Shown: piece by piece, positions 47,254 to 58,546 of the stretch
Layout of the letters: every line of letters begins with the position of its first letter
How positions within the stretch are numbered: the stretch's first letter is position 1
NCBI GenBank assembly: GCA_002794775.1
Contig: NBAY01000031.1
Span: forward strand, 62,001-126,000
DNA: 64,000 bases
Direction: 5' to 3'
From: Porodaedalea pini
Taxonomy: Eukaryota; Basidiomycota; Agaricomycetes; Hymenochaetales; Hymenochaetaceae
Notes under the pieces: generated by a model
Told to the model about the DNA's origin: nothing
The model's database searches: none
The model's input: only the letters and a program-made list of their open reading frames with translations
Program-made: the position numbers and the translations under genes

Positions 47254-50200
47254 GTGAACGAGAATGAAGAGTACGAACAACTGTTCATGAGAGGAACTGG
47301 CGGACGCCAGCTGGACCTTCTCCTGACCGTCGAGCATGAAATAGCTGGTGAGGCGAGAGAGGTAGATGCGCATGCCCTTGTGGATTCGGGATGCACGGGA
47401 TCCTGCATTGACGTCAGGTTCGTCGAGAGGTACGGGTTGGAAACGAAACGCTACATTCGACCCCTCGCGGTGCTGAACGCCGATGGCACGCACAATGAGG
47501 CCGGATTGATCGAGGAGTACGTTGACGTTGAACTCATGATCGGCCGTCATCGGGAGAAGATCGTCCTCGCAGTAACGTCCCTAGCGTCATCGAACATCTT
47601 CCTGGGGTACGACTGGCTTCGACGTCACAATCCGGAGGTCGACTGGAAAACGGGCTCGATCGAATTCACCCGCTGTCCAGAAGAATGTGCAATCGAGAGG
47701 GAGCCGGTGGAGGACCTAGGCGAGGTGAAGAAGGTGGTGGAGCAGATGAGGAGGGTGAGTGAGATGCGAATGGACAAGACGTCCTGGCCCGCATACCTCA
47801 ACGACTACGCCGACGTTTTCAGCGAAAAAGGTTTCGAGAAGCTGCCGGAACACCGACCCTGGGACCATGTCATCGACTTGAAGCCCGACTTCAAACCGAG
47901 CGACTGTAAGATCTACCCGCTCACGCCGACTGAGCAGCAGTCACTCAAGGACTTCCTTGATGAGAACCTGAAGTCGGGTCGCATTCGACGGTCGATATCG
48001 CCCATGGCGTCGCCCTTCTTCTTCATTAAGAAGCCTGACAAATCGCTACGCCCCATCCAGGATTACCGTAAGCTCAATGACGGTACGATCAAGAACAAGT
48101 ATCCCCTCCCTCTCATTGACGAACTCATCGACAAGGTCAAGAAAGCGAAATACATCACTAAGCTTGACCTTCGCTGGGGGTACTACAATATCCGGATCCG
48201 CGAGGGTGACGAATGGAAAGCAGCGTTTCGCACGAACATGGGCCTCTTCGAACCGACAGTCATGTTTTTTGGCCTTTGCAACGCGCCGGCCACGTTCCAG
48301 GCCTTTGTCAACCACATCTTTAAGGACCTAATCTATGCGAACTTGATCATCGTATACCTCGACGACATCCTGATCCTCTCGGAAACCATTGAGGAGCATA
48401 TCGACACGTCGAGGCGCATACTCCAGATCCTCCGAGAGAATGGCCTGTACCTGAAGCCGGAGAAGTGCGAGTTTGACGCCAAGGTCGTCAAATACCTCGG
48501 CCACATCATCGGCAATGGAGAGATCAGGGCTGACCCGGCAAAGACGGAGGCGATTGCGAACTGGCCAGTCCCACGGAACCTCAAGGAGCTGCAACAGTTC
48601 CTCGGCATGGGAAACTGGCTGAGACGGTTTATTAAGGACTACAGCAAGGTGGTCCGACCGTTGACGTCGTTAACGGGCAAGAAGGACTGGGTATGGGAGA
48701 CCGAACAGCAGGAAGCGTTCGAGGAGCTGAGACGACGTCTCTGCTCACCTCCAGTCCTAGCCATCGCCAATGACGAGGGCCCTTTCCGCGTAGAAGCGGA
48801 CTCGTCGAATTTTGCGCTCGGTGGTGTGTTGTTGCAGAAGCAGGAAGGGAAGTGGAGGGTGATCGCCTACAGGTCAGAGGCACTTGAACCGGCGGAACGA
48901 AACTACGAGATCTACGACAAGGAGATGCTCGCGATCGTTTCGGCGCTCAAGGAGTGGCGGCAATACCTCCTTGGCGCTCGCCACAAAATTGAAATCTGGT
49001 CCGACCACGCCAACCTCACCTACTTCAGGTCAGCGCAGAAGCTGAGCTATCGTCAAGCTCGCTGGCGAACCGAACTCGAGGAATTCGACTTCCACCTCGA
49101 ACACAAGTCGGGGAAGACAATGGGCAAGGCCGACTTGCTGTCACGCAAGGCGGGCTATGATCAGGGCAAGGATGACAATGACGGCGTCGTGTTCATCAAG
49201 GAGAAATGGCTGAACCGTGGGGTGGTAAGGACGTCACGTGATGAAATGTTGGAACGAGTGGGTGAGGCGCAGAGAGCGCAAGACGAGTCGGAGAGGCCGA
49301 CAAATATGGTGAAGGTCGACGGGTTGTGGCGGATGAAAGGCAAGGTGTATGTGCCGTCGACGATGAAGGAAGCGGTATTGCGGGAGTACCACGACTCGAC
49401 CCTGGCAGGACATCCTGGATCGTCGAAGACGGTCGAACTGGTACGTCGAGACTTCTGGTGGGCATCAATGTTCTCCGATGTCCGAACATACGTCCGAGGA
49501 TGCAACCGTTGCCAACGGACGAAAGCCTTAAGAACGTCGAGGTCGAGACCGCTTCATCCTAACGCGATCCCTGAAGGTCCCTGGGAGATCGTCACGGTCG
49601 ACCTAATCGGAGAACTCCCGGACTCTAAGGGACACAATGCAATCTGCGTCTTCGTGGACAGATTCTCGAAACAGATGCATGCCATCCCGACAACGACGAA
49701 ACTGTCAGCGGAAGGCATGGCTCAGTTATACCGAGACCACGTCTTCCGCCTCCATGGCCTACCGAAGAAGATCATCCACGACCGAGGCACACAGTTCGAT
49801 GCGTCGATGATGAAGGAGCTATACAAACTCCTACACATCGAAGGCAACCCGTCAACGGCATACCACCCACAAACGGATGGTCAGACAGAACGCGTCAATC
49901 AAGAGCTCGAACAGTACCTCCGGCTCTTCGTCGATCATCGGCAATCGGACTGGAAGGACTGGCTCCCCCTCGCAGAGTTCGCCTACAACAACCGCGAACA
50001 TTCAGCGACAAGGATGTCACCCTTCTACGCAAACACCGGACGTCACCCTATGAGCTTCGACACCGTACGAACTTCCTCTGCCAACATGTCGGCGGAAGAA
50101 TTCGCCAAGCACATCAAGGAGACTCATCGCGTTGCTAAGGACAATCTAGTCAAGGCAGCAGAGGACATGAAGCGCTACCATGACCGGACAGCAGGAGCTT

Positions 50201-50748
50201 CGGTGGAGTACAAGGCTGGAGACAAAGTCTTCCTTGACGGGCGAAACATCAGTACGGACTCGCCGACGAAGAAACTCGCAGACAAATGGTACGGCCCCTT
50301 TGACATCGTCGACAAGGTAGGAGCGAGCGCGTACAAGCTCAAACTCCCGAAGCGATGGAAAAAGGTCCATCCTGTCTTCAACGAAGCCCTGTTGAAACCC
50401 GCCGTCGAACCGTCCTTTGAAAGCCAGAAGCAACTGCCGCCGCCGCCGCCAGACATCGTTGACAACGAGGAGGAATACGAACTCAAGGAAGTCTTAGACT
50501 CACGTCTGCACCGAGGGAAACTACAGTACCTTGTCAAGTGGGTCGGCTACAATGAACCTACTTGGCAGCCTGAGACGGACTTCGGCGAGAACGCGAAGGA
50601 GGCGATCGCTGAGTTCTACCTCAAACATCCCGGTGCACCTCGGAAACTCGACATCCCTCGTCAACGACTCCGTCCGCTCTTCGTCGACACCGAGCCTAAC
50701 GACCGCGATCATGGTTGGTCGGGACGCCCAACCTTGAAGGGGGGGTAA
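47254..50748 (+). CDS. pol of element C: PR-RT-RH-IN-chromodomain
   Basis: 1,164 residues from a GTG at 47254; no ATG is needed if pol is made by -1 frameshifting from gag. Protease DSGCTGSCID about residue 44, reverse transcriptase from about 190 with YLDD about 368, and RNase H with NYEIYDKEMLAIVSALKEW about 550. The integrase zinc region lies about 713-757 (HPGSSKTVELVRR, CNRCQRTK). Its core lies about 780-890 with HDRGTQFD and TAYHPQTDGQTERVNQ. The C-terminal chromodomain at about 1075-1125 has the aromatic-rich YLVKWVGYNEPTWQPETDF. No stop codons occur. The TAA ends one base before the 3' LTR, and the polypurine tract lies inside the last codons. Chromodomains guide integration to marked chromatin. 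Only the gag TGA argues against activity. Confidence 0.93.
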   Translation: MNENEEYEQLFMRGTGGRQLDLLLTVEHEIAGEAREVDAHALVDSGCTGSCIDVRFVERYGLETKRYIRPLAVLNADGTHNEAGLIEEYVDVELMIGRHREKIVLAVTSLASSNIFLGYDWLRRHNPEVDWKTGSIEFTRCPEECAIEREPVEDLGEVKKVVEQMRRVSEMRMDKTSWPAYLNDYADVFSEKGFEKLPEHRPWDHVIDLKPDFKPSDCKIYPLTPTEQQSLKDFLDENLKSGRIRRSISPMASPFFFIKKPDKSLRPIQDYRKLNDGTIKNKYPLPLIDELIDKVKKAKYITKLDLRWGYYNIRIREGDEWKAAFRTNMGLFEPTVMFFGLCNAPATFQAFVNHIFKDLIYANLIIVYLDDILILSETIEEHIDTSRRILQILRENGLYLKPEKCEFDAKVVKYLGHIIGNGEIRADPAKTEAIANWPVPRNLKELQQFLGMGNWLRRFIKDYSKVVRPLTSLTGKKDWVWETEQQEAFEELRRRLCSPPVLAIANDEGPFRVEADSSNFALGGVLLQKQEGKWRVIAYRSEALEPAERNYEIYDKEMLAIVSALKEWRQYLLGARHKIEIWSDHANLTYFRSAQKLSYRQARWRTELEEFDFHLEHKSGKTMGKADLLSRKAGYDQGKDDNDGVVFIKEKWLNRGVVRTSRDEMLERVGEAQRAQDESERPTNMVKVDGLWRMKGKVYVPSTMKEAVLREYHDSTLAGHPGSSKTVELVRRDFWWASMFSDVRTYVRGCNRCQRTKALRTSRSRPLHPNAIPEGPWEIVTVDLIGELPDSKGHNAICVFVDRFSKQMHAIPTTTKLSAEGMAQLYRDHVFRLHGLPKKIIHDRGTQFDASMMKELYKLLHIEGNPSTAYHPQTDGQTERVNQELEQYLRLFVDHRQSDWKDWLPLAEFAYNNREHSATRMSPFYANTGRHPMSFDTVRTSSANMSAEEFAKHIKETHRVAKDNLVKAAEDMKRYHDRTAGASVEYKAGDKVFLDGRNISTDSPTKKLADKWYGPFDIVDKVGASAYKLKLPKRWKKVHPVFNEALLKPAVEPSFESQKQLPPPPPDIVDNEEEYELKEVLDSRLHRGKLQYLVKWVGYNEPTWQPETDFGENAKEAIAEFYLKHPGAPRKLDIPRQRLRPLFVDTEPNDRDHGWSGRPTLKGG
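50737..50745 (+). promoter_or_regulatory. polypurine tract of element C
   Basis: AAGGGGGGG just before TAA and the 3' LTR; it primes plus-strand DNA synthesis in this class of element. Confidence 0.8.
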
Positions 50749-51162
50749 TGTTAGAACCTGAACTTTCACCTTTTCCTTTTATTTTCCCTTTTACCATTTC
50801 CTTTATTATATTCGTCCTTTTCATTATATTTACCCATCTTACACAATCATTCCCACACTACCTTCATTCGTTCCATTCCCACTTGTTATGTAATGTTAGG
50901 TAATATAGTCTCACGGTCGTCGCTATATAAGGTCTCAGGAATCGCATGAACTCCTTGTTCTGCTTTTCCTCTTACCTCCGCGACGACCTAGGTGAGACTC
51001 GTCCCCCTTGTATTAGTTTAGACTTGTATTAATCCTCTTACCTCCGCGACGACCTAGCCTGAGTAAGCGTGTCCCGAGTCTACGCTCGAGTATAGCACGT
51101 CCCAGACGACAGTCAGCCGAGGCCTGCCCAGTCCGAGTCGTCTCCCAGGCTCCCGCCTAACA
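50749..51162 (+). repeat. 3' LTR of element C
   Basis: 414 bp, 412 positions identical to the 5' LTR. Both differences are transitions (CTCAAG/CTCGAG and CCCGGG/CCCAGG). Confidence 0.95.
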
Positions 51163-51231
51163 CTCTGCATTCAGAGCTTCACGCTACATTTAGAGTCAGA
51201 ACACATTAATCGGCCATATACAATGACTCAC

Positions 51232-51379
51232 CCTGATGATCTTTTCCATGGTCTCAAACTCTCCATTCAGACTCGTCTTCTGAGTGCCTTCAGCGATACA
51301 CTGCTTGAGAGTTTCCAGCTGAGCATCTTGATGGTATTGGTTTGCGATCTGGACATACTTCCCCTTCTGGTTGAAGTGG
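51232..51379 (-). pseudogene. Prp3-like exon (in X, beyond element C)
   Basis: Open minus-strand stretch reading FNQKGKYVQIANQ, DAQLETLKQCIAEG and LNGEFETMEKIIR, followed directly by a GTGAGT donor. It fits the central Prp3 region that precedes the 44440-44913 segment, in the same orientation and order. A single exon is weak evidence alone; the neighbour makes the call likely. Confidence 0.6.
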
Positions 51380-51484
51380 AATGATCATAAAGTATTCTCC
51401 TTTGAATACACCAGGGTGCTGTTGTTGATGGGTGGTGTGAAGTTGGCAGTGGCACGCATCAAAACCAACACACATGTGATTGAG

Positions 51485-51538
51485 TTCCCATGCTCTTGCT
51501 TGTGGATGGGTGCCCATCCACAAGCAAGAGCATGGGAA
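51485..51538. repeat. 26-bp perfect hairpin in X
   Basis: Arms 51485-51510 and 51513-51538 are perfect reverse complements with a 2-nt loop (TG). Flanking words match those around 18901-18942 in the copy-1 transposon. Confidence 0.8.
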
Positions 51539-51539
51539 A

Positions 51540-52023
51540 TTGGACTTGTGAATTTTGATGCATCTCACTGACTCTCAGATCCCTTACTCACCACCTTTTG
51601 CTTTTACCTGCTTAATGAACCCTTCATCCCAAAGTATTTCTTCAACAACCAGTGTGTCAAGATTGGTGGGCAAAAGAGTAGAGACAATTTAATTTTATAC
51701 AAATAAATGATGCAATGCAGACTTGGGAGCAGCCAAAAATAGTCTCCCAACCATAGTTATTATTTTATACAGATATTTTTCTGATTGATGAATACGGATT
51801 CTCAATGCTAGTCATTATTCAGTTGTGACCTCAGGTTGGTTTTCATCCATTGTGCTACTGAGATTCTCTACTCAGCATCATTGTAGATATATACTATATA
51901 ATACTATTACAGCTATATCTGACTATGGATACTATAAACTATATGCTATATAACTTTATGTAACTATGAGAGCCTATGAACTATATAAAACTATAAGCAC
52001 TATATAGCACTCTATCACTATGT
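51540..52023. other. right internal part of X, non-coding
   Basis: AT-rich. From 51880 on it is dense in CTATAT/ACTATA words, matching the other subterminal end of X. No gene seen. Confidence 0.5.
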
Positions 52024-52028
52024 ACTAT

Positions 52029-52477
52029 TGTCGGCGACGGACTATGGGTACGCAAAAAGGTAACCGGGTCACACGGAACTCAGTTAGAGGACGAGGAGAG
52101 AGGGAAAGAGCGGTGAGCCAGGGGGGCTGACACAGCACAGAGGTGGGGGGCAGCTTCTGGACATAGCCAGGTAGAATTGACCAGGTCAAAACTAAGGGAT
52201 AAGTACAGGAAGACTATCTACTTATATACCCTTCAGAGGCTGCGCATGGACCAGGGAATTAGCTACTACATAAAGATAGATGATAGAACATCATGGAACT
52301 TCATAGAACAATGACATCATAGGATCGGTCAGCGAGTAAGAATAGTATGAGAAAGAGCGTAATGAATAATGAGTAAGCAGGAATAAGCGTGATTAGTGAT
52401 GGGTGGATAAGATATGATAAGATAAGATAAGGGAAAAATGATAAGAGAATAAAAATAATTAAATAGCATCCATGACA
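52029..52477 (-). repeat. 3' LTR of element E
   Basis: Plus-strand text TGTCGGCGACGG to CATGACA. Partner of 58547-58995. Confidence 0.9.
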
Positions 52478-52562
52478 TGTCTTGTTCCCTACCCTGGAAC
52501 TTACCGACCCACCACTGTGCCACTCCTTTCTGTATCTCAGGCTCCATCATCTCAAATACAGG

Positions 52563-55500
52563 TCAGAACTTCAGCTGCAACATCTCTAAGGTGTTGAGGG
52601 CATGAGGAGCACTGGGAGTCGATTTATGAAATTCATCGATGGCCTTTTGAGAGTTCGTCAAATTCTCAATTGGCTCCCAGGTGCATTCTTCGTTCAGATA
52701 CCCTTTCCAATGTACGAGGTATTTGAGCTTCCCTCGCACCAGTTTGGAGTCGACAACCTTTTCGACCTCATATTCCAGCACATCATCAATGATCTCGGGT
52801 GGGGGTGGAGGATCTCGCTTTTGTGACATATACTGTGGCTTGTGGTATGGGGAGAGGAGCACTTCATTGAAAACCGGATAGACTTTCTTCCATGTACGTG
52901 GAAGTTTAAGCCTATATGCTGACGTGCCGATTTTCTTTTCAATGATGAAAGGCCCATAGCGTTTATCTCCCAGCTTCTTCATAGGATGGTCTGTCTTTAA
53001 GTGAGTTCCTTCGAGCATGACCTTTTCCCCAGGTTTATACTCGATTGATTCTCCCTTTGTCCTGTCATAGAAGCGTTTCATGGTTTCGGCTGCATGCCTT
53101 AACGCTGATTTGGTTTCCTCCCTGATCTTGGCCATCCAGTCGGCAAACTGTTTAGCGGACTTGTTGGTCAATTTGCATCTAGGATTTGTGCCCTTGTACG
53201 GGTGTCTCCCATGGTTGACAAAAAAGGGGGACACTCCTGTTGACATCTGTTCCTTGTCATTATACGCAAATTCTGCTAACGCAAGCCATTCTGCCCAGTC
53301 CGACTGATGGTGGTTAATGAAGAGATGGAGGTACTGTTCTATCTCTTGGTTTATCCGTTCTGTTTGACCATCTGTCTGTGGGTGATATGCCGTTGACGGG
53401 TTTCCCTCGATGCCCAGTAATCGGTATAGTTCGTTCATGAACTTGGACTCAAACTGTGATCCTCTGTCATGAATAAACTTTCGTGGTATGCCGTGTAGTC
53501 TGAAGACATGATCCCGGTAGAGCCTTGCCATTCCTTCCAATGTTACACTCACGGAGGTAGGAATGGCATGCACCTGTTTACTGAACCTGTCAACGAAGAC
53601 ACAGATCGCATTATGCCCATTGGACTCAGGGAGTTCGCCGATCAGGTCTGCCATAACAATTTCCCAAGGACTTTTTGGGATCTTGTTCAGGTTCAGAGGG
53701 TTATGCGGTTTCGCTCTGTGCGCCTTGGTACGTTGGCACGCATCGCATCCCTCGACATACATTTGAACATCTCATTGGATTCCTGGTCACCAGTAGTTGC
53801 ATGTGATCAACTCATGGGTCTTATAGTGCCCTGGGTGTCCTGCAAGTGTGCTGTTGTGATGGTTTTGAATGATGTCTTCCCAGAGTTTATGGTCCTTTGG
53901 CACGTAGATCCTGCCCTTCCATGTCAACAACCCTTCTTTCTCTTCATCCCACTCTCGCTCCTTCCTTCCTAACGCCTTCACAACTGCCCTGTCTCTGTTG
54001 TTTCGTACCCTTTTGATTCATTTGACAAAGTCTGCATCTAGTGCTTCTAGCAGTGTTGTGTTTACAAATAAGTCTGGCTTGAGCAAAATGATGTCAATAT
54101 TGTCGTTCTCCCCCCTCTCATGGTCTGCTTGTCTCGAGAGGAGGTCAGCCTTTGTCATCAGGGCACCTAGTTTATGAAACAGTTTGAAGTCGTAGTCTGC
54201 TAACTCCTGTAGCCATCTCGCTTGTTGGTGGTTAATCTTCTGGGGTTTTCGGAAATATTGGAGGTTGAGGTGATCCGACCAGATTTCGAAGGTTTGTGTT
54301 GCTCCCAGAAGATATTGTCGCCAGTCATCCAGTACACACATGATCGCAAACATTTCTTTGTCGTAGATTTCATAATTGCACTCTGCTTGGCTAAGTGCTT
54401 GCGATTGGTATGCAATTGGATGCCACTTTCCATCAACAAATTGGGACAGAATGGCGCCGTTAGCGAAATGCAACGAATTGGCCTCCACCCGGAATTGACC
54501 GTCATCAGCTGGTACTGCAAGTACAGGTTCCTCACAGAGCTTCTGCTTCAGACGTTCAAAGGCCTCTTGTTGCTCCACCTCCCACCTCCACTCTACATCT
54601 CCAGTCAACACTGTTAGGGGCTTCGCATAGTGACTGAACGCTAGGATAAAGCGGCAGTAGTAGTTGCAGAACCCAAGGAAAGACTGTAGTTCTTTCTTGT
54701 TCTGAGGAACTGGCCACTCTTTTACGCCTGCCACTTTTGCAGGATCCATGCGAATCTGTCCATTGCCAAGGATATGCCCAAGATAGTTCACGGTTTCTTG
54801 GGCGAAGCTGCACTTTTCTGGCTTTAAGAACAACTTGTTTGCTCGTAACACTTCCAGGACTTGTCAGACAAGTTTGTCATGATGTTCACAAGTTCTTGCG
54901 AAGATCAGAATGTCGTCCATGTAGACTATGATGTGTCCATCATTGATGAGTTCTCAGAAGATTTCGTTCATAAATCCTTGGAAGGTCGCCGGTGAATTTG
55001 TGAGACCAAAAAACATGACCATTGGTTCGAATAGACCGCAGTTTGTCCTGAAGGCAGCTTTGTGTTCGTCACCCTCTCGAATCTGAATGTTATTGTAACC
55101 CCAGCGTATGTCAAGCTTTGTGAAGAATTTTGCATGCTTCGTCTTGTCAATGAGCTCTTGGATTAGAGGTAACGGGTATTTGTTCTTAACCGTCATGTCA
55201 TTGAGTTTGTGATAATCCTGTATGGGGCGAAGCTTGCCATCCTTCTTTTTGATGAAGAAAAAGGGAGATGCCATCTCGGATTGAGAGTTATGAATACGGC
55301 CAGTTCTCAGGTTTTCGGTGAGGAATTCATCCAGCGCCACCTGTTCTGATGGACTGAGTGGGTAGATCTTACAGTCAGAGAGTTTTGAGCCCGGTTTAAG
55401 TTCGATAGCATGATCCCAAGGGCGTCTCTCTGGTAACTGATCAAATTCCTGTTCGCTGAAGACATCTGCAAACTCTTTGACATAGTCTGGGACCTCCTCA

Positions 55501-56599
55501 AGTGCCTGTTGCCTGACCTTCAGCGCCTTCCTCGGATCGGACTTAATGTATCCATCCCAATCGAAGAGAAAGAGCTGATCGCCGTCTTCAAGTTCCACCA
55601 GATCAAGGTTTTCATTGGGGTCTGCATCAATGTCCTCTAGACTATGGATATAGCTGCATACATCAGGGCATCGATCAAATTTGATCATGGATTTTTGCCA
55701 GTCAATGTTGGGATTGTGCAGCTTTAACCATTCATGTCTGATGAACACATCCATTTTTCCTAGATCTGTGACTGCGAAGTGGATGCGCTCTGAATGATCC
55801 TTTATTGTCATGCGCATTTCCATGAACTCTGTGATCGAGCCGTCCTTGTTGAGTGTGCCATCTGCATTATAGACTCAGATTGGGATGGGTGTCTTTCTTG
55901 TCCTGATCTGATGCTCTTCGACAAAGGATCGGTTGATACACGAGCCAGTGCAGCCACTGTCCAGTAGTGCGTCTACCTTGAACTGGTTACCGGTGTCGGT
56001 CATTTGGAGGAGAATCGGTACCATGAGCTGTTGCCCCCGAGACCCTCTTACAAACCATTTTGGACCCCTCAGGTCCCTAACAGCTGCCACAGCATCTGAT
56101 TCTTCTAGCACAATGATTTGATGCACCATCTTTTCATTCGCTTTAGCATGCCTCTGCTGTTTCATCCACACTCGGAGAGTCGTCAAAGCACTTTCGAGTT
56201 TATCCTCTTTGAGATGCCGTACAACCCATGGTGCCATAAAGGGGACAGGGCGATCTCTCTGGGATTTTCTCTCAGCTTGTTTCGACGAGTTTTCATTTTT
56301 CACGGATTTCGGTTCAGTTCCGGCCAAGGAAGAAATAGAATTAAAAGATTCGGAATAGGGTTTTACATGATTTTCAGACACAGGAGTAGAGCAAAATGAT
56401 GAGACAGAAATGTTGTTATAAGTAGGCATATCTATACTACTAACTACTGGTACAGGAGCAGAAGGAATATTTTTGCGAGTGACATTGCTTTTTACATTGT
56501 TTTGTGTTTTATCTAAATTATCTACAGAGTCCATAGAATTATCAAAAATGGCCGTTTGGAAAACCAAAACTGAACCTATCCCAGTCAGTGCCATGTTCA
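52563..56599 (-). pseudogene. pol of element E, few nonsense codons
   Basis: Minus strand: a Ser-rich N-terminal region, protease DALLDSGCTGSCINRSFVEE, and reverse transcriptase (PFFFIKKKDGKLRPIQDYHK, VYMDDILIF). RNase H (NYEIYDKEMFAIMCVLDDWR) is followed by the integrase zinc region (STLAGHPGHYKTHE, CDACQRTK), core (ICVFVDRFSKQVHAIPTSV, NPSTAYHPQTDGQTERINQE) and a chromodomain (KLKYLVHWKGYLNEECTWEP). Stops occur near 55876, 54955, 54865, 54019 and 53788, and the reading frame is otherwise kept. It is a recently disabled copy. The pol ATG at 56594 follows the gag TGA (56597-56599) by two bases, so re-initiation or -1 shifting could couple them. Confidence 0.85.
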
Positions 56600-57691
56600 C
56601 TGCTGGGGTTCTGCAAAATCCAACTCCTGCTCAAAGAGCGTCTCCTCTTCTTCCTTTCCAAAGTCTGACTCCTTGAGCATCACGGTCTCATCTGCCCAGA
56701 CTTTTCTTTCTTGTGGTTCTATTCCCATCAACACAGCCCTTATCACCTGCTTCCTCTGTGGGCAATCCTTCTGCAGATGACCGCATTCCTTGCAGTAGTA
56801 GCAGACTCCTGCCCTCCTCAGCTCTTCGAGCGACACATCCATTGGCTTCCCCATGCCTCCATATGTGACTCCGGTGGCGTCGCGCCTTTCAGGAATTCTG
56901 GGTGCAAACGTTTGAGCGGTTTTAGGTAGGGATGCCTGGGGTCTGGGCGGGGCCGCACGCATTTGTTCGATGGCTTTCATTTGACATCTGGCATTGTCAA
57001 ATCAAATGGCTTTCTCTTGCCAACCTTTGTACGTGGTTGGGACTGTGTCACTCATTTCGATCCAATATACGATCTCCCTGTCCAAGGCTTTCGTCAGCTT
57101 GTGGATGAGGGTGTCGTTGTTTTTAGCGTCATCGTTGTATCCTGCTGTGCGGCGATAGATATCGAACTGCTGGAAGAATTGGTCGGCTGTGATATCCTGA
57201 GTGTGCTTCCAGCTGTCCAATTTTTGCATGGCGTTCATGCGTTCGTTTGGGTCCCCAAATGCTTTCTCCAGTTGTTCATTGAACTTCTGGCGACTAATGA
57301 GCAAGAAAATTAGGTAGCCATCCATCTTGATGCTTTCTAAGAAGTTCTGGGCCCAGAGTGCAGCTGATCCTTCCATCATGAACGATAACATGAAAAGAAA
57401 GTAGTCCTTATCATTCACGAAGTCCCCTGCATTTGCTTCTATGTAGAGGGTGATGGCACGCTCGAACTTCTTATAGCCTCGCCCGTTAAATACCTTGGGT
57501 TTGGTGATGTGTCTTCCTCCATTGCTGTTCATCGTTTGGGGAGAGGGGACGGGTGCTGCTGAGGCTCCTGGCGTGGGGGTTGCCAATAGTCCTAGACCAT
57601 GCAGCATGTTGATGATTTCCTGCATCATCGCATTTGAGATTGCCAGTGCTCCTGTAGCTGGTGCAACAGGAGTTTGGGGTTCCGACATCAC
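56597..57691 (-). pseudogene. gag of element E, one in-frame TGA
   Basis: Starts MMSEPQTPVAPATGALAISN; capsid part has AAL WAQNFLESIKMDGYLIFL-type text and QKFNEQLEKAFGDPNERMNA; the knuckle is CYYCKECGHLQKDC. A TGA at 57002-57004 interrupts it where FDNARCQMKAI continues directly. Similar to the gag of F and different from family 1. Confidence 0.85.
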
Positions 57692-57960
57692 GGGCGATGG
57701 TGCTGGCGATGGGTGGGGTGGTTGGTGGGCTCCTAGCTCGTCGTCTAGGTGTACTAGGTCGTCGTCAGTTAGCGGTGGTAGTTGTGCGAGGACAGCATTG
57801 GCAGTGTCTTCGGGTGGTGTATTCCAACGCTGTGCTGCTGATCCAGATGGTCGGGCGTATGGGTGTGGAGCCAGCTCAAATCAGAAACAACACTGCCAGC
57901 TGACAGGTGGTGCGGACGCCTGTGGATCTGATTGAGCGCTGTAACAAAACTCCAGATGTG

Positions 57961-58326
57961 GTGGTCGACTTTCACTTGCTGATCAAACCCAGATCTTCCT
58001 CTGTGAAGACTCTAATGGGTGCCAAGAGACCTCTCTGAAGATCACCCCCAAGGCCTGGTAGCTACTCTTGAGTGGGTCAGACTCAACATTACCCCTTCTC
58101 AAACAAGCACTGGTTGATTGAATAGAAAGAAGATGGCAGTTTATAAAGTGAGTGAGTTTAATAATGAAAGTAAAGGTTTAACAATGTATTGGCCTGATCA
58201 ATGCACGTGAGATCAATCTGAGAACAGGTGTGGGTCAAAGCAATCATAGTCAGGGTCACAGTCCAAGTCATTGGATGCGTCAGATAAGAATGTTGGTTTA
58301 TAGTTTAGGGTTGCAGACAGGTAGTG
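57961..58326 (-). other. leader segment identical to element F
   Basis: This 366-bp part of the leader is identical, by eye, to the reverse complement of 60916-61281. It includes a short frame ending DYDCFDPHLFSD. Flanking leader, LTR and gag of E and F are clearly diverged. Confidence 0.8.
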
Positions 58327-58546
58327 GCCGGTTTTGAGGTACTTGAACGATGTAGGGGTTGAGTGTAATGATGATGGATAAGAGGAAGAGGTCGAGTGTG
58401 AAGGTGATAGTAGGTGTGCAGGTAAGATGGTAGAACGTCGCACGATAAAGAGATTGGTGTCGGTAAGAAATGCGAACGTTCAGAGCTAGCTTAGCAGTGG
58501 TGACTGAGAAGTGCGCAAGGCGGTAAAGCGGGTAGTTTCGACCTTG

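Larger units (their letters stand above)
44919..51162 (+). mobile_element. element C, young full-length Ty3/gypsy chromovirus
   Basis: Two 414-bp LTRs (44919-45332, 50749-51162; TGTTAG...CTAACA) differ at two positions only. The 5-bp duplication CTCTG is at 44914-44918 and 51163-51167. Total 6,244 bp. It has the complete plan: LTR, self-priming site, gag, pol (protease, reverse transcriptase, RNase H, integrase, chromodomain), polypurine tract, LTR. The insertion is in a captured Prp3 fragment inside X. Confidence 0.95.
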
